Part shown: positions 40,116 to 49,012 of the stretch, one piece after another | Numbering within the stretch: position 1 is the stretch's first letter | Layout: the number at the start of each line of letters is the position of its first letter | NCBI GenBank assembly: GCA_030065935.1 | Contig: JASJCP010000007.1 | Coordinates: 1 to 64,000 of the forward strand | Direction of reading: 5' to 3' | DNA: 64,000 nucleotides | Origin: Xenococcaceae cyanobacterium MO_167.B27 | GTDB taxonomy: Bacteria > Cyanobacteriota > Cyanobacteriia > Cyanobacteriales > Xenococcaceae | Notes under the pieces: model-generated | Seen by the model: the letters and a program-made list of their open reading frames with translations, nothing else | Database searches by the model: none | Told to the model about the DNA's origin: nothing | Position numbers and translations under genes: made by a program

Positions 40116-41327
40116 TTATACTGGGTTAGGAGTCATCTGGCTCTGAGTTTCATCAGCTTGACCCTTAGAAGGCAGATTTTGAGCGATCGCCTCATGAATT
40201 TTCTCGATCTCAACAGGCTTTGCTACAAAGTCGTTAGCTCCTACCACCTTGGCTCTGACACGATCTACGATTCCATCATTTCCTGTGAGAATAATGATGG
40301 GAATATGTTTGAGTTTAGAGACTCTTTTAATCTGAGAACAAATTTCGTAACCATTGACAATTGGCATCCCAATATCGAGAAAAATTAAATCAGGATTAGC
40401 AGCAATCAACCCAGGAACAGCTTGTATAGCTTGTTGAATTCCCACAAATCTATATCCTGCTTTAGTAATAATTTGTTCCATGATGTTACAAATTTGGGGA
40501 CTATCATCAATGCAAGCAATTAAGGGTTTATTACCAGAAGTTCTTGATTGGGAAGAATTAGACTTTTGAACTTTAAGATTAGGTGGTTCGATATCATCAA
40601 TCATCAACAGTTCCAGTAGTCCTTTATTAAGATAGGGGACTAGTGAAGAAGTTAGTCTGCGTACATCTTTGTTCATCCGCGCTGCTAAATCAATGAGGGT
40701 TCTTTGACCGTCAAGAAGTTTGAGAAAATTTTGAAAGACTATACCAGATACTTCTTCTCGTAATTTCTCTTGTTGTTTCATCATGGGTGCTAAATGAGGC
40801 GACCATTTTCCTAGTCCTTTTTCTTGCCAAATCAACCATGCTTGTTCCGACTCTACTAGTACTTCTTCGATATTGACTAAAGAAATGGACATCTGTAAGC
40901 CAGATGTTAAAAAGGATGAGGTAGATGCTGTTTCTGGGGTAATTTTTAGAGTACTTTGGCTTTCGTGTTGTAAGAGGTCAAAAAAAACTTCACTAGCTCT
41001 AGCTCTGATTACTTCTGTTGCTTGTTCTCGTTGGAGTAATTTTCTCTGTAATAAGACGGTTAAAGCGTAATAATCCCCATATTCAAACTGGGAATCCTGT
41101 ATAATCTGAATGTTTTTACCATTAACTTGAGGACAATATTTATCCATTAGTCTTTTCCATGAACGATTGGGATGAATTCCGCCATCAGTCCAAACTAATC
41201 TGCCCAAACAAAGATAAAGTGACCATTCAACTCCTTTGGCGGATTGTACTTTGACTTTGCCTGTAAATTGTTTTTGTTTGATAAAGACTAATTGATTTGC
41301 TAATCGACTATTAGATTGATGCACCAT
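40116..41327 (-). CDS. pixG: PatA-type response regulator (PixG-like, PATAN + receiver)
   Basis: 403 residues: N-terminal PATAN/DUF4388 domain (about 1-240, starting with the FTGKVKV strand and SLYLCLGRLVWTDGGIHP), a short linker and a C-terminal receiver (about 265-390; IDDSPQ, acceptor Asp in LIFLDIGMP, Lys in FVAKPVE). PixG/PilG proteins receive phosphate from the CheA kinase and act on type IV pilus motor ATPases. It heads the conserved G-H-I-J-L order. Confidence 0.85.
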   Translation of the reverse strand: MVHQSNSRLANQLVFIKQKQFTGKVKVQSAKGVEWSLYLCLGRLVWTDGGIHPNRSWKRLMDKYCPQVNGKNIQIIQDSQFEYGDYYALTVLLQRKLLQREQATEVIRARASEVFFDLLQHESQSTLKITPETASTSSFLTSGLQMSISLVNIEEVLVESEQAWLIWQEKGLGKWSPHLAPMMKQQEKLREEVSGIVFQNFLKLLDGQRTLIDLAARMNKDVRRLTSSLVPYLNKGLLELLMIDDIEPPNLKVQKSNSSQSRTSGNKPLIACIDDSPQICNIMEQIITKAGYRFVGIQQAIQAVPGLIAANPDLIFLDIGMPIVNGYEICSQIKRVSKLKHIPIIILTGNDGIVDRVRAKVVGANDFVAKPVEIEKIHEAIAQNLPSKGQADETQSQMTPNPV

Positions 41328-41735
41328 AACTAAACCATACTTTTATAGATACGAAAACAAAATATAAAGTGCCGTGAAAAGATATTGATTTATTACAAAA
41401 TCAATTTTTTTATCTTAGCTGGTATTATTATGGCATAGAGTTTTTTTTTTATCCCTTAAAAATCAGCATCATAATATATCATTTTTTTTTAATGTTTTCG
41501 TGCAATTTCTTAATTATGATATTTTTTTAGGCAGTGGTTACTATTACTTAAGGAAGATTACGTAGTTAAGATTGTCTTAGGGTGATTTGTCTGAAACCCT
41601 GGTTTTCGCGCTCTTGCTAATTGCTAATTGCTCTATTGTTCATTGTGGTGTACTTTATAAGACTAAGGTAGGTTGGGTTAAACATTGTGTTGGTTTGAGG
41701 AACGAAACCCAACCTACTAGCTTGTCAGCAGAAAA
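41328..41735. other. AT-rich intergenic region upstream of pixG-like gene
   Basis: 408 bases with runs of T and A (about 41440-41530), likely promoter-bearing for the operon. I see no receiver-domain remnant here, although the gene before it ends where a receiver would begin. Confidence 0.4.
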
Positions 41736-42497
41736 CTATTGTTGTATTTTGAGATAAATTTTAGGGATATCGGGAATTTCTAAGAGTCTCAAATAACCTT
41801 TGAAAAAGTAGGGCATTAAACCATTAGCCACTTCTAATACATCTTTATCCATTTTGATTGCTAAGTCTCTAAGGGTACTTTTTCCATCAAGTAATCTCAG
41901 CATATTTTGAAATATTATGGGGGATAACTGTTTCTTAAGTTCTTGATAGTTTTTGAGTAGTGGAGCTAAATTAGGAGAACAAGAAGCTAATCCTTTATTA
42001 GTCCAATTAACCCATTGTCCCTCTGCTTCTTTAAGTAATTTTGGGGTTTCTGATGGGGTCAATGATAAATTAAACCCAGATTTTAATAGAAATAAAGGTT
42101 GCTGCTCTTGAATAGTAAAATCAATCTTGGCTTTGGCTTCATTTTGTAATATTTCAAAGAAAGTATCTATAGCACTACAATTAATTAATTTTAATAATTT
42201 TTCTCTGCTAACTAATTTATTTTCCCGTAGGGTGTTAATTAAATAATAGTCAGAAATATCATTGTTTTTAACCTTTTCAAATTTGTGTTGTGTTGTGGTA
42301 ACTTGAGGGCATAGTTTAGATAAATTTCTTTGCCAAAAGCGATTCCTGTGGATGCTGCTTTCTGTCCATAGTAGTTGACCTAAATACAAATATATATTCC
42401 AAGATTGAGAATTTTTTGTAGTTATAGTAACTATCCCTGTAAATTGGTTATGGTGAAGAGAAGCTAATTTACTGATTAGCTGACTGTTCAAGTTCAT
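41736..42497 (-). CDS. PATAN/DUF4388 protein without receiver domain
   Basis: 253 residues parallel to the first 250 of the PixG-like protein: FTGIVTI, WNIYLYLGQLLWTESSIHRNRFWQR, LLDGKSTLRDLAIKMDKDV and the end LLEIPDIPKIYLKIQQ aligns with LLMIDDIEPPNLKVQK where the other protein enters its receiver. It therefore looks like a duplicate that lost, or never had, the phosphorylation domain. It may compete for the same partner. It is divergent from rsmI. Confidence 0.75.
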   Translation of the reverse strand: MNLNSQLISKLASLHHNQFTGIVTITTKNSQSWNIYLYLGQLLWTESSIHRNRFWQRNLSKLCPQVTTTQHKFEKVKNNDISDYYLINTLRENKLVSREKLLKLINCSAIDTFFEILQNEAKAKIDFTIQEQQPLFLLKSGFNLSLTPSETPKLLKEAEGQWVNWTNKGLASCSPNLAPLLKNYQELKKQLSPIIFQNMLRLLDGKSTLRDLAIKMDKDVLEVANGLMPYFFKGYLRLLEIPDIPKIYLKIQQ

Positions 42498-42599
42498 TTA
42501 AAGCAAAAATTATAGATATTAATATAATTAAGGGTTTAACAGGTTTAAAATACAAGACTCCATTTCCCTGTTTTAACTTATAAATTAGAATACTAGTAG

Positions 42600-43457
42600 A
42601 TGAAGGAAGTGGCGATTTTAGGAAAATTGTATTTGGTGGGAACACCAATTGGGAATTTGGAGGATATGACTTGGCGAGGGGTGCGTATTCTTCAGGAAGT
42701 TGATCTTATTGCAGCAGAAGACACTCGCCATACGGGAAAACTACTACAACATTTTAAAATTACTACACCTCAAATTAGCTATCACGAGCATAACAAACAG
42801 TCTCGTACTGTGGAATTAGTCCAGAAACTACAAGAGGGGATGAATATTGCTGTAGTCAGTGACGCAGGAATGCCTAGTATTTCTGATCCTGGTCAAGAAA
42901 TTGTCGTAGCAGCGATCGCTGCTGGAGTTACAATAATACCGATTCCTGGTGTCAGTGCTAGTTTGACTGCTTTAACTGCTTCTGGGTTGGTGACGGAGCG
43001 TTTTGTTTTTGAGGGGTTTCTCCCCACTAAACACAGTCTGCGGAAAGAAAGGCTAGAAAGTTTAAAACAGGAAACTAGAACTTTAATTTTTTACGAAGCA
43101 CCCCATCGTCTTTCTACTACTCTAAAAGATTTGAGCATTGTCATGGGTCAAGACCGCCCAGTAGTTTTGGGAAGGGAGTTAACTAAGATCCATGAGGAAT
43201 TTTGGCGTGGTACTTTGGGAGAGGCGATCGCACTTTATCAGGAAACTCGTCAACCGAAAGGGGAATATACTTTAGTGGTAGCTGGTGCTATTACAGAAGC
43301 TTTGCTCTCATCAGAAGCAGAAATCAAACAGGAATTAAGAGAGTTGTTGCAACAGGGAATGACGAGATCGCAAGCTAGTCGCCATTTAGCAAAACTCACT
43401 TCTTTTTCCCGCAGAGAGATTTATCAATTGGCTTTAGAGATAGAGGTTTCAGGATAA
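42600..43457 (+). CDS. rsmI: 16S rRNA (cytidine1402-2'-O)-methyltransferase
   Basis: 285 residues of the tetrapyrrole-methylase-like fold used by RsmI: LYLVGTPIGNLEDMTWRGV, AAEDTRHTGKLL, SDAGMPSISDPG and PGVSASLTALTASGL are all typical. It methylates the ribose of C1402 in 16S rRNA with S-adenosylmethionine. Its 3' end overlaps the convergent cobL gene by 34 bases. Confidence 0.94.
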   Translation: MKEVAILGKLYLVGTPIGNLEDMTWRGVRILQEVDLIAAEDTRHTGKLLQHFKITTPQISYHEHNKQSRTVELVQKLQEGMNIAVVSDAGMPSISDPGQEIVVAAIAAGVTIIPIPGVSASLTALTASGLVTERFVFEGFLPTKHSLRKERLESLKQETRTLIFYEAPHRLSTTLKDLSIVMGQDRPVVLGRELTKIHEEFWRGTLGEAIALYQETRQPKGEYTLVVAGAITEALLSSEAEIKQELRELLQQGMTRSQASRHLAKLTSFSRREIYQLALEIEVSG

Positions 43458-44716
43458 GTTGTAATCAAGGTGACAGGATTGAGGGGAGAGATACGGGTTA
43501 AATTAGCGATCGCAGTAGAACGAGATATTTGCAATTGCAATAGGTTATAGTGCCAGTTGTGGGTTTTAATCCAGTGGAGAGTTTCATAACAGTGTTCTAT
43601 AGTTGCTAAAGCGATCACTAATAATCCTTGGGGTAAAAGTTTCTGGGAACAGACTTCTAAAATTGATGCTAAATTGCCACCACTCCCACCGATAAAAATG
43701 CGATCTGGATTAGGTAATTGAGATAGTATTTCTGGTGCTTGACTATTAAACACTTTGACATTTTCTACTTGAAACCGCCGACAGTTTTGTTTGATTAAGG
43801 AATAGCCAATTGCAGTTTTTTCTACAGCAAAAATTTCTGACTGAGGACACATCCGCGCTATTTCTATAGATACCGATCCTGTTCCTGCGCCGATATCCCA
43901 GATTACTTGGGATGATTGTAATGCTAGTTGTCCTAAGATAGCAATTCTAATTTCTTTTTTGGTCATTAAACCAGGGCGATCGCGATAGCTTAAAAATGCG
44001 CTATCTGGTAAGCCAAACTTTGGTAATGCTTCTAGTTTTAAGATTTTTTCTGAAGCATAATTACGTAGTAAAATCAGAATATTCAAACTACTAAAACTCT
44101 CAGATTTGGAGTAGGCTAATTTCTCAATTTTATCTGAAGCAAAATAGCTAATCTTTTCATCTTCACCTGCAAGATTTTCACAAATATAAAAATCGTACTC
44201 TATAGGTATATCTAAATCTAAACATAGTTTTGCAATTTCTCTAGGGTTATAATCACTGTCAGTAAATACAGCAATTTTTTCTACACCTTGTTTTAAGGTT
44301 TTAATTAATTCTTCAGTACTGCGACCATGAACACTTATAAATTGAGCATCTTGCCAAGGAATTTTAATCCTACTAAAAGCTAACTGAATCGAACTAACAT
44401 GAGGATGAAACCGTAATCTTTCTGAAGGAAGTTGAGATAATAAAAGCCGACCAATACCAAAAAAAAGAGGGTCGCCACTAGCTAGAATAACAATATATTC
44501 ATCTGGCTTTTGAGATATGAGATCGAGAATGCGATCGATTCCTTGTTGTAAATTCTGTAGGGTAATTTTTTGAGCAGGATGATCTCGAAAGTAGCTTAGG
44601 TGGCGCGGACTCCCGATTAATACTTTAGCGGAATCAATGATGTTAAGAGTCTTAGTATTCAGTCCTGCTACGCCATCTAAACCAATACCAATTACTTCGA
44701 TTTGGCTCACATTCAA
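43424..44716 (-). CDS. cobL: Precorrin-6Y C5,15-methyltransferase (decarboxylating), CbiE-CbiT fusion
   Basis: 430 residues in two parts: CbiE-like methylase (about 1-205; IGIGLDGVAGL, ASGDPLFFGIGR) and CbiT-like methylase/decarboxylase (about 235-420; GLMTKKEIR, WDIGAGTGSVSIE, PDRIFIGGSGG). Together they methylate C5 and C15 and remove the C12 acetate carboxyl during corrin synthesis. The fused form is usual in cyanobacteria. The last bases overlap rsmI on the other strand. Confidence 0.93.
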   Translation of the reverse strand: MNVSQIEVIGIGLDGVAGLNTKTLNIIDSAKVLIGSPRHLSYFRDHPAQKITLQNLQQGIDRILDLISQKPDEYIVILASGDPLFFGIGRLLLSQLPSERLRFHPHVSSIQLAFSRIKIPWQDAQFISVHGRSTEELIKTLKQGVEKIAVFTDSDYNPREIAKLCLDLDIPIEYDFYICENLAGEDEKISYFASDKIEKLAYSKSESFSSLNILILLRNYASEKILKLEALPKFGLPDSAFLSYRDRPGLMTKKEIRIAILGQLALQSSQVIWDIGAGTGSVSIEIARMCPQSEIFAVEKTAIGYSLIKQNCRRFQVENVKVFNSQAPEILSQLPNPDRIFIGGSGGNLASILEVCSQKLLPQGLLVIALATIEHCYETLHWIKTHNWHYNLLQLQISRSTAIANLTRISPLNPVTLITTYPETSISKAN

Positions 44717-44730
44717 TATTTATGATACTG

Positions 44731-45102
44731 TTATTTGGTTTCAGAAGCAGAAAATAAATATTTGTATAATCCATAAAGAATCAAACTAAAAATAGCTAAA
44801 GTAATCAGCTTGGTAATCAAACTCACAAAAAGATTAAGAACAGAAAACCCTACTATAACTCCTACAATTCCGACAATCAGTTTACCTGCTTGGGGGAGTT
44901 TATTAAACCAATTACGAATTGCACTAATTCCATTACTTATCTGTGGGGAAAAACCAAATTCTGTTTCTGTGTAAGGGGGGGTGCTTTGTTCTTGGGTAGT
45001 TTGATATACTTGGGCTTCTAGCTCTTCTAATTTCTGCTGAAGATCACGGTCATTTTGTGCTTTAGGTTCGTTGAAATCTTCCTGATAATTATTGTGTGCC
45101 AT
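44731..45102 (-). CDS. Small membrane protein of unknown function
   Basis: 123 residues. The first half is hydrophilic and Gln/Glu-rich (QQKLEELEAQVYQTTQEQ, possible coiled coil); the second half has one long or two short hydrophobic segments (about 72-117) and ends in a charged tail. I do not recognise a named family. It precedes cobL with a 14-base gap on the same strand, so it may share its transcript. Confidence 0.6.
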   Translation of the reverse strand: MAHNNYQEDFNEPKAQNDRDLQQKLEELEAQVYQTTQEQSTPPYTETEFGFSPQISNGISAIRNWFNKLPQAGKLIVGIVGVIVGFSVLNLFVSLITKLITLAIFSLILYGLYKYLFSASETK

Positions 45103-45264
45103 TGATGATTAGTTCCTTACTACTTATTTTTATCTTATCTATTTACCGTAACTTCTCAAAAAATCAATATTTTTGTCTCAGAGGGAGTTTACTGTAATAT
45201 ATAGAAATATTTTTTAATAAATGTTAATAATATAAGTTGAGCATAGATAGGGACTCTTAATTCA

Positions 45265-45927
45265 ATGTTATCTGCGATACTTTTTGACCTGGATGGAACA
45301 TTAGCTAATACTGACCCGATACATTTTGCGGTGTGGCAAGATATCTTGAGTCAATATAGTCTAAGTATAGACACAGCTTTTTTTCAAAAACATATTTCTG
45401 GTAAAACCAATGCTCAAATAACCAGAGATATCTTACCTCAATTGTCTCAAGAGGAAGCATGGCAATTAGCTGTAGATAAGGAAGTGCGATATCGACAGTT
45501 AGCTAAAATATTGCAACCGATGCCTGGTTTAGAGAAAATACTGAAATTAACCGATACTGCTTCTCTTAAAAGAGCCGTTGTCACTAACGCACCCGAGGAA
45601 AATGCGGTACATATGTTGGAAAATTTACAACTGACTAACGTATTTCCCCTAGTGATTATGGCAAAGGATGCGCCCCCAGGAAAACCCCATCCTGCACCTT
45701 ATATGTTAGCTTTAGAGCGTTTGGGAGTAGAAGCTCAAAATGCGATCGCCTTTGAAGATTCTCCTTCTGGTATTACTTCGGCGGTAGCTGCTGGTATTTA
45801 TACTATTGCGATCGCATCATCTCACGATCCGAATCATCTTTTAGAAGTAGGAGCTAATATGGCGATCAAGGACTTTAAGAGTCAGGAATTGTGGGAGTTT
45901 TTGGCAAGTAAAGGAGTAGTATCATAA
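45265..45927 (+). CDS. HAD-superfamily hydrolase, beta-phosphoglucomutase-like
   Basis: 220 residues. Nucleophile motif FDLDGTLANT, a four-helix cap (about 18-80), VVTNAPEEN (motif II), Lys in PPGKPHPAPY and acidic motif AFEDSPSGI. This fits the PgmB/GPH/CbbY branch; the substrate is unknown. No neighbour indicates a pathway. Confidence 0.85.
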   Translation: MLSAILFDLDGTLANTDPIHFAVWQDILSQYSLSIDTAFFQKHISGKTNAQITRDILPQLSQEEAWQLAVDKEVRYRQLAKILQPMPGLEKILKLTDTASLKRAVVTNAPEENAVHMLENLQLTNVFPLVIMAKDAPPGKPHPAPYMLALERLGVEAQNAIAFEDSPSGITSAVAAGIYTIAIASSHDPNHLLEVGANMAIKDFKSQELWEFLASKGVVS

Positions 45928-46048
45928 GGATGAATCAGTTATCAGTTATCAGTTAGCAGTTAGCAGTTATCAGTAAAGAGTGAGGGATGAAAGATTCGCG
46001 GATGAATAAGTATTCAGCCTTATTTCCCCCATTTCTCCAATCCCCAAT

Positions 46049-46185
46049 CCCCCCGGGAGGAGAGTTAATAAATCTAGGTATTGAAACCAAAAGAGGAGGA
46101 CACGGGTGAGCCGTGCGACGGCTCACCGTGTTCGGTGAAGGGTGCGAAGCGATGTCTGTATCGACTTTGTAATGAAGTCTCCTTC
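46049..46185 (+). repeat. Dispersed 137-bp structured repeat, copy B
   Basis: Same unit as 9496-9633. The internal hairpin is GGTGAGCCGT, GCG loop, ACGGCTCACC. Lies between the HAD gene and the Uma2 gene within a 394-base gap otherwise filled by TTAGCAGTTATCAGT-like and CCCATTCCCTATTCC-like simple repeats. Confidence 0.85.
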
Positions 46186-46321
46186 CCGCCCCAATCCCTA
46201 TTCCCTATTCACCATTCCCCATTCCCTATTCCCGAATCTCACTATGTAATTTATTCTGTCTTCCTATATTTTGGCTACTAGAATAAAGTCAGACTATTTG
46301 AATAGGCGAATCACTCTAATT

Positions 46322-46960
46322 ATGCAAGTAGCCTTAGAGAAAATTATTGTCAAACCAGGTCAGCAATTATTATTACAGGATATTAGCTGGCAAGAGTTTG
46401 AAGAAATTTTGGAAGAGTTAGGAGAACAACGCAGTTCCAGAATTTCTTACAGCAATGGAGTTTTAGAAATCATGGTTCCTTTACCAGAACATGAAAAAGA
46501 TAAAGAGATAATTGGGGATATAGTAAAAATATTGCTTGAGGAATTAGAAATTGATTTTGAACCATTAGGTTCGACAACATTTAAAAATGAGCAAATGACT
46601 CAGGCTGTAGAACCAGATGCTTGTTTTTATATCCAAAATTATCCAGCAGTTATTGGTAAGGATAGATTAGATTTAAGTAGCGACCCTCCACCAGATTTAG
46701 CAATAGAAATAGACATAACTAATAGAACAAAATTAAATAACTATTTGCTGTTAGGAGTTCCTGAATTGTGGAGATATACTAGAAAAGGTTTTCAGATTAA
46801 TCTAAGAGAAGGCGATCGCTATATTGAATCCCAAACAAGTCCTAATTTTCCCAATATTCCTATTGTTGAACTAATAGAACGCCACGTCAAACAAGTTCAA
46901 ACTGAAGGCAGAAGTAAAGCAATTAGAGCTTTTAAAAAGTGGGTTAAGGAAAATCTTTAA
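46322..46960 (+). CDS. Uma2 family protein (DUF820, restriction-endonuclease-like fold)
   Basis: 212 residues with a PD-(D/E)XK-like core: LEIMVPLPEHE, then VEPDACFYI and DLAIEIDITN, followed by LGVPELWRYT. The family is hugely expanded in cyanobacteria and linked to mobile DNA, but the biological role is not established. ATG 46322 is chosen because homology begins there; the frame is open from 46271. Confidence 0.85.
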   Translation: MQVALEKIIVKPGQQLLLQDISWQEFEEILEELGEQRSSRISYSNGVLEIMVPLPEHEKDKEIIGDIVKILLEELEIDFEPLGSTTFKNEQMTQAVEPDACFYIQNYPAVIGKDRLDLSSDPPPDLAIEIDITNRTKLNNYLLLGVPELWRYTRKGFQINLREGDRYIESQTSPNFPNIPIVELIERHVKQVQTEGRSKAIRAFKKWVKENL

Positions 46961-47184
46961 TTAATAGAGGGAATGGGGAGACTGGGGGATTGGGGATTGG
47001 GGAGATTGGGGGACTGGGGAGATTAGGGGAGTCAGGAGACTAGGGGACTGGGGGGACTAGGGAGGTCGCTAGACTTCGTCGCCCTTCACCGAACGCGCAC
47101 CTTCGGTGGTGGGGAGACTGGGGAAGTAACACTGAATACTGCTTACTAACTACTAACCACTAACTACTAACTAATACCTACTTG
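46961..47184. repeat. G-rich simple-sequence tract
   Basis: Bases about 46972-47060 are a degenerate tandem of GGGGAGACTGGGGGATTG-like units, followed by a short palindrome (CTTCACCGAA ... CTTCGGTGG). No gene. Confidence 0.6.
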
Positions 47185-47991
47185 TTACTTATCCTGTTTG
47201 TTATCCAAACCAGCGAAATCAAATAATTCCCTATCTGCTAACTGAGAAGGGGAGATATTTTGAATACTGCGAAATAGACTATCTGTTCTGCCTGGATTTT
47301 CTTTTTCCCAAGTCTGTAACATTTCCTTGATTTTAGCCCGTTGTAAATTTTCTTGTGAACCACAAAGATTACAGGGAATAATGGGAAAATTTCGCGCATT
47401 AGCGTAGCGTTGAATGTCTTTTTCGGGGCAATAAGCTAGGGGACGAATTACAATATGTTTTTGGTCATCGGTGAGGAGCTTGGGGGGCATAGCTTTGATT
47501 CTTCCCCCATGAAACATATTGAGAAATAAAGTCTCTACAATATCATCTCGATGATGACCCAAGGCAATTTTAGTTGCTCCCTCTTCGGTGGCGACTCGAT
47601 ATAAAATACCACGACGCAGACGAGAACATAAACCACAGAAAGTTTTACCTTCAGGAATTACCCTAGTCACAATGCTGTAGGTATCTTCTTCTACGATGCG
47701 ATAGGAAATACCTAAAGATGATAGGTATTCTGGTAGGACATTTTCGGGAAATCCTGGCTGTTTTTGATCTAGGTTGACTGCTAAAATTTCAAAGTTAATG
47801 GGCGCACTACGTTGCAGACTCAGAAGCAGATCGAGCATAGTATAGGAGTCTTTTCCTCCTGAAAGACAGACCATAACGCGATCGCCTTCTTGAATCATAT
47901 TATAGTCGTAAATGGCTTTACCAACTAAACCCCGCATACGGGCTTGTAATTTCTTAAAATTTTTAGAAGTACGCTCTTTAGTTGCTTCCAT
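47185..47991 (-). CDS. ttcA: tRNA 2-thiocytidine(32) synthetase
   Basis: 268 residues, ATP pyrophosphatase fold with the P-loop LSGGKDSY and two Cys pairs (CGLCSRLRR and CNLCGSQ) that hold the 4Fe-4S cluster used for sulfur insertion into C32 of tRNA. The sequence [20 protein letters not shown] is typical of the TtcA branch. It follows dnaJ by about 29 bases on the same strand. Confidence 0.93.
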   Translation of the reverse strand: MEATKERTSKNFKKLQARMRGLVGKAIYDYNMIQEGDRVMVCLSGGKDSYTMLDLLLSLQRSAPINFEILAVNLDQKQPGFPENVLPEYLSSLGISYRIVEEDTYSIVTRVIPEGKTFCGLCSRLRRGILYRVATEEGATKIALGHHRDDIVETLFLNMFHGGRIKAMPPKLLTDDQKHIVIRPLAYCPEKDIQRYANARNFPIIPCNLCGSQENLQRAKIKEMLQTWEKENPGRTDSLFRSIQNISPSQLADRELFDFAGLDNKQDK

Positions 47992-48020
47992 TGCCTAATT
48001 TTGGGCTAATATAACGAAAA

Positions 48021-48929
48021 TTATAAACTTTTAATTAAATTTTGACGAGGTTTAAAGGTTTCTATCTCTTGGATTTTTTCGTATAGTATTTTTTCTTCTT
48101 CGGTAATTTCTTTAGGAGTGAGAATAGAAATTTCGACTAATTGATCTCCGCGATCGCCGTTACGGTCAGGATAACCTTTATTTGCTAAACGCAGTCTTTG
48201 ACCTGAACGAACCCCCGAGGGGAGGGTCATTTTTACCAAACCATCAATGGTGGGAACTTCGATCGCTCCTCCTAGTACGGCTTCAATGGGAGTGATGGGA
48301 ACAGTGCAATAGATATCGTTTCCTTGAACATCAAAGAAGGGGTGACGGGCTACAGTAATCTTAAGATAGAGATCGCCCCCATCTAGTCCTTGTCCTCGGA
48401 GGCGAATACGCTGACCATTAAACATTGCAGGAGGCATATCTACTTCCAGCGATCGCCCGTCTTCGAGACGGATTCTTTCTCTACCACCTTTATAAGCTTT
48501 GCTGAGAGGAAGGGTTAATTTAGCTTCGATATCCCGCCCAGGAGGACGAGAGACGATTCTTTCTCTTCTGGTAGTCCCTGGGCGGTAATTTTGGGTTTCT
48601 ACCCGTACACGGGGGCGTTCTGTGGTGGTAGCGGTTTGGCTTCTGGGGGGTGGTGAACTGCGACTAAAAGGATCAAATGGATTGTATTTGTTGTTAGTCT
48701 TTCTACCCCGAATTTGGTTTACTTGGTCGTATTCTAATCTTTTGGTGGCATCAGAAAGAACTTCGTAAGCTTCGTTGATGTCTTTAAATTTTTCTTCGGC
48801 AATTTTATTTCCTGGGTTGCGGTCAGGATGATACCTTCTAGCTAGAGAGCGATAAGCCCTTTTAATGTCTTCGCTAGAAGCTTTTTTGGTAACACCTAAG
48901 ATTTCATAATAATTCCGCAAGTTTTGCAT
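48021..48929 (-). CDS. dnaJ: DnaJ-type co-chaperone (DnaJ3/CbpA-like)
   Basis: 302 residues: J domain (1-70, HPD in [11 protein letters not shown]), a Ser/Arg/Pro-rich linker (about 75-130) instead of a zinc-finger region, and the C-terminal substrate-binding beta-barrels (about 135-285). Type II J protein. It lies 83 bases after dnaK on the same strand and probably works with it. Confidence 0.92.
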   Translation of the reverse strand: MQNLRNYYEILGVTKKASSEDIKRAYRSLARRYHPDRNPGNKIAEEKFKDINEAYEVLSDATKRLEYDQVNQIRGRKTNNKYNPFDPFSRSSPPPRSQTATTTERPRVRVETQNYRPGTTRRERIVSRPPGRDIEAKLTLPLSKAYKGGRERIRLEDGRSLEVDMPPAMFNGQRIRLRGQGLDGGDLYLKITVARHPFFDVQGNDIYCTVPITPIEAVLGGAIEVPTIDGLVKMTLPSGVRSGQRLRLANKGYPDRNGDRGDQLVEISILTPKEITEEEKILYEKIQEIETFKPRQNLIKSL

Positions 48930-49012
48930 CTTACAGTTTTCAGTTATCGGTTATCAGTTATTAATGGCGTATTTTTAGTTTGATCCGAAATCGGGAAATA
49001 TTATTTGCCGTT

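Noticed and set aside
46972..47060. G-rich tandem tract as a possible CRISPR or minisatellite gene
   Set aside because: Units are irregular and no spacer structure exists; it is simple-sequence DNA common between cyanobacterial genes.
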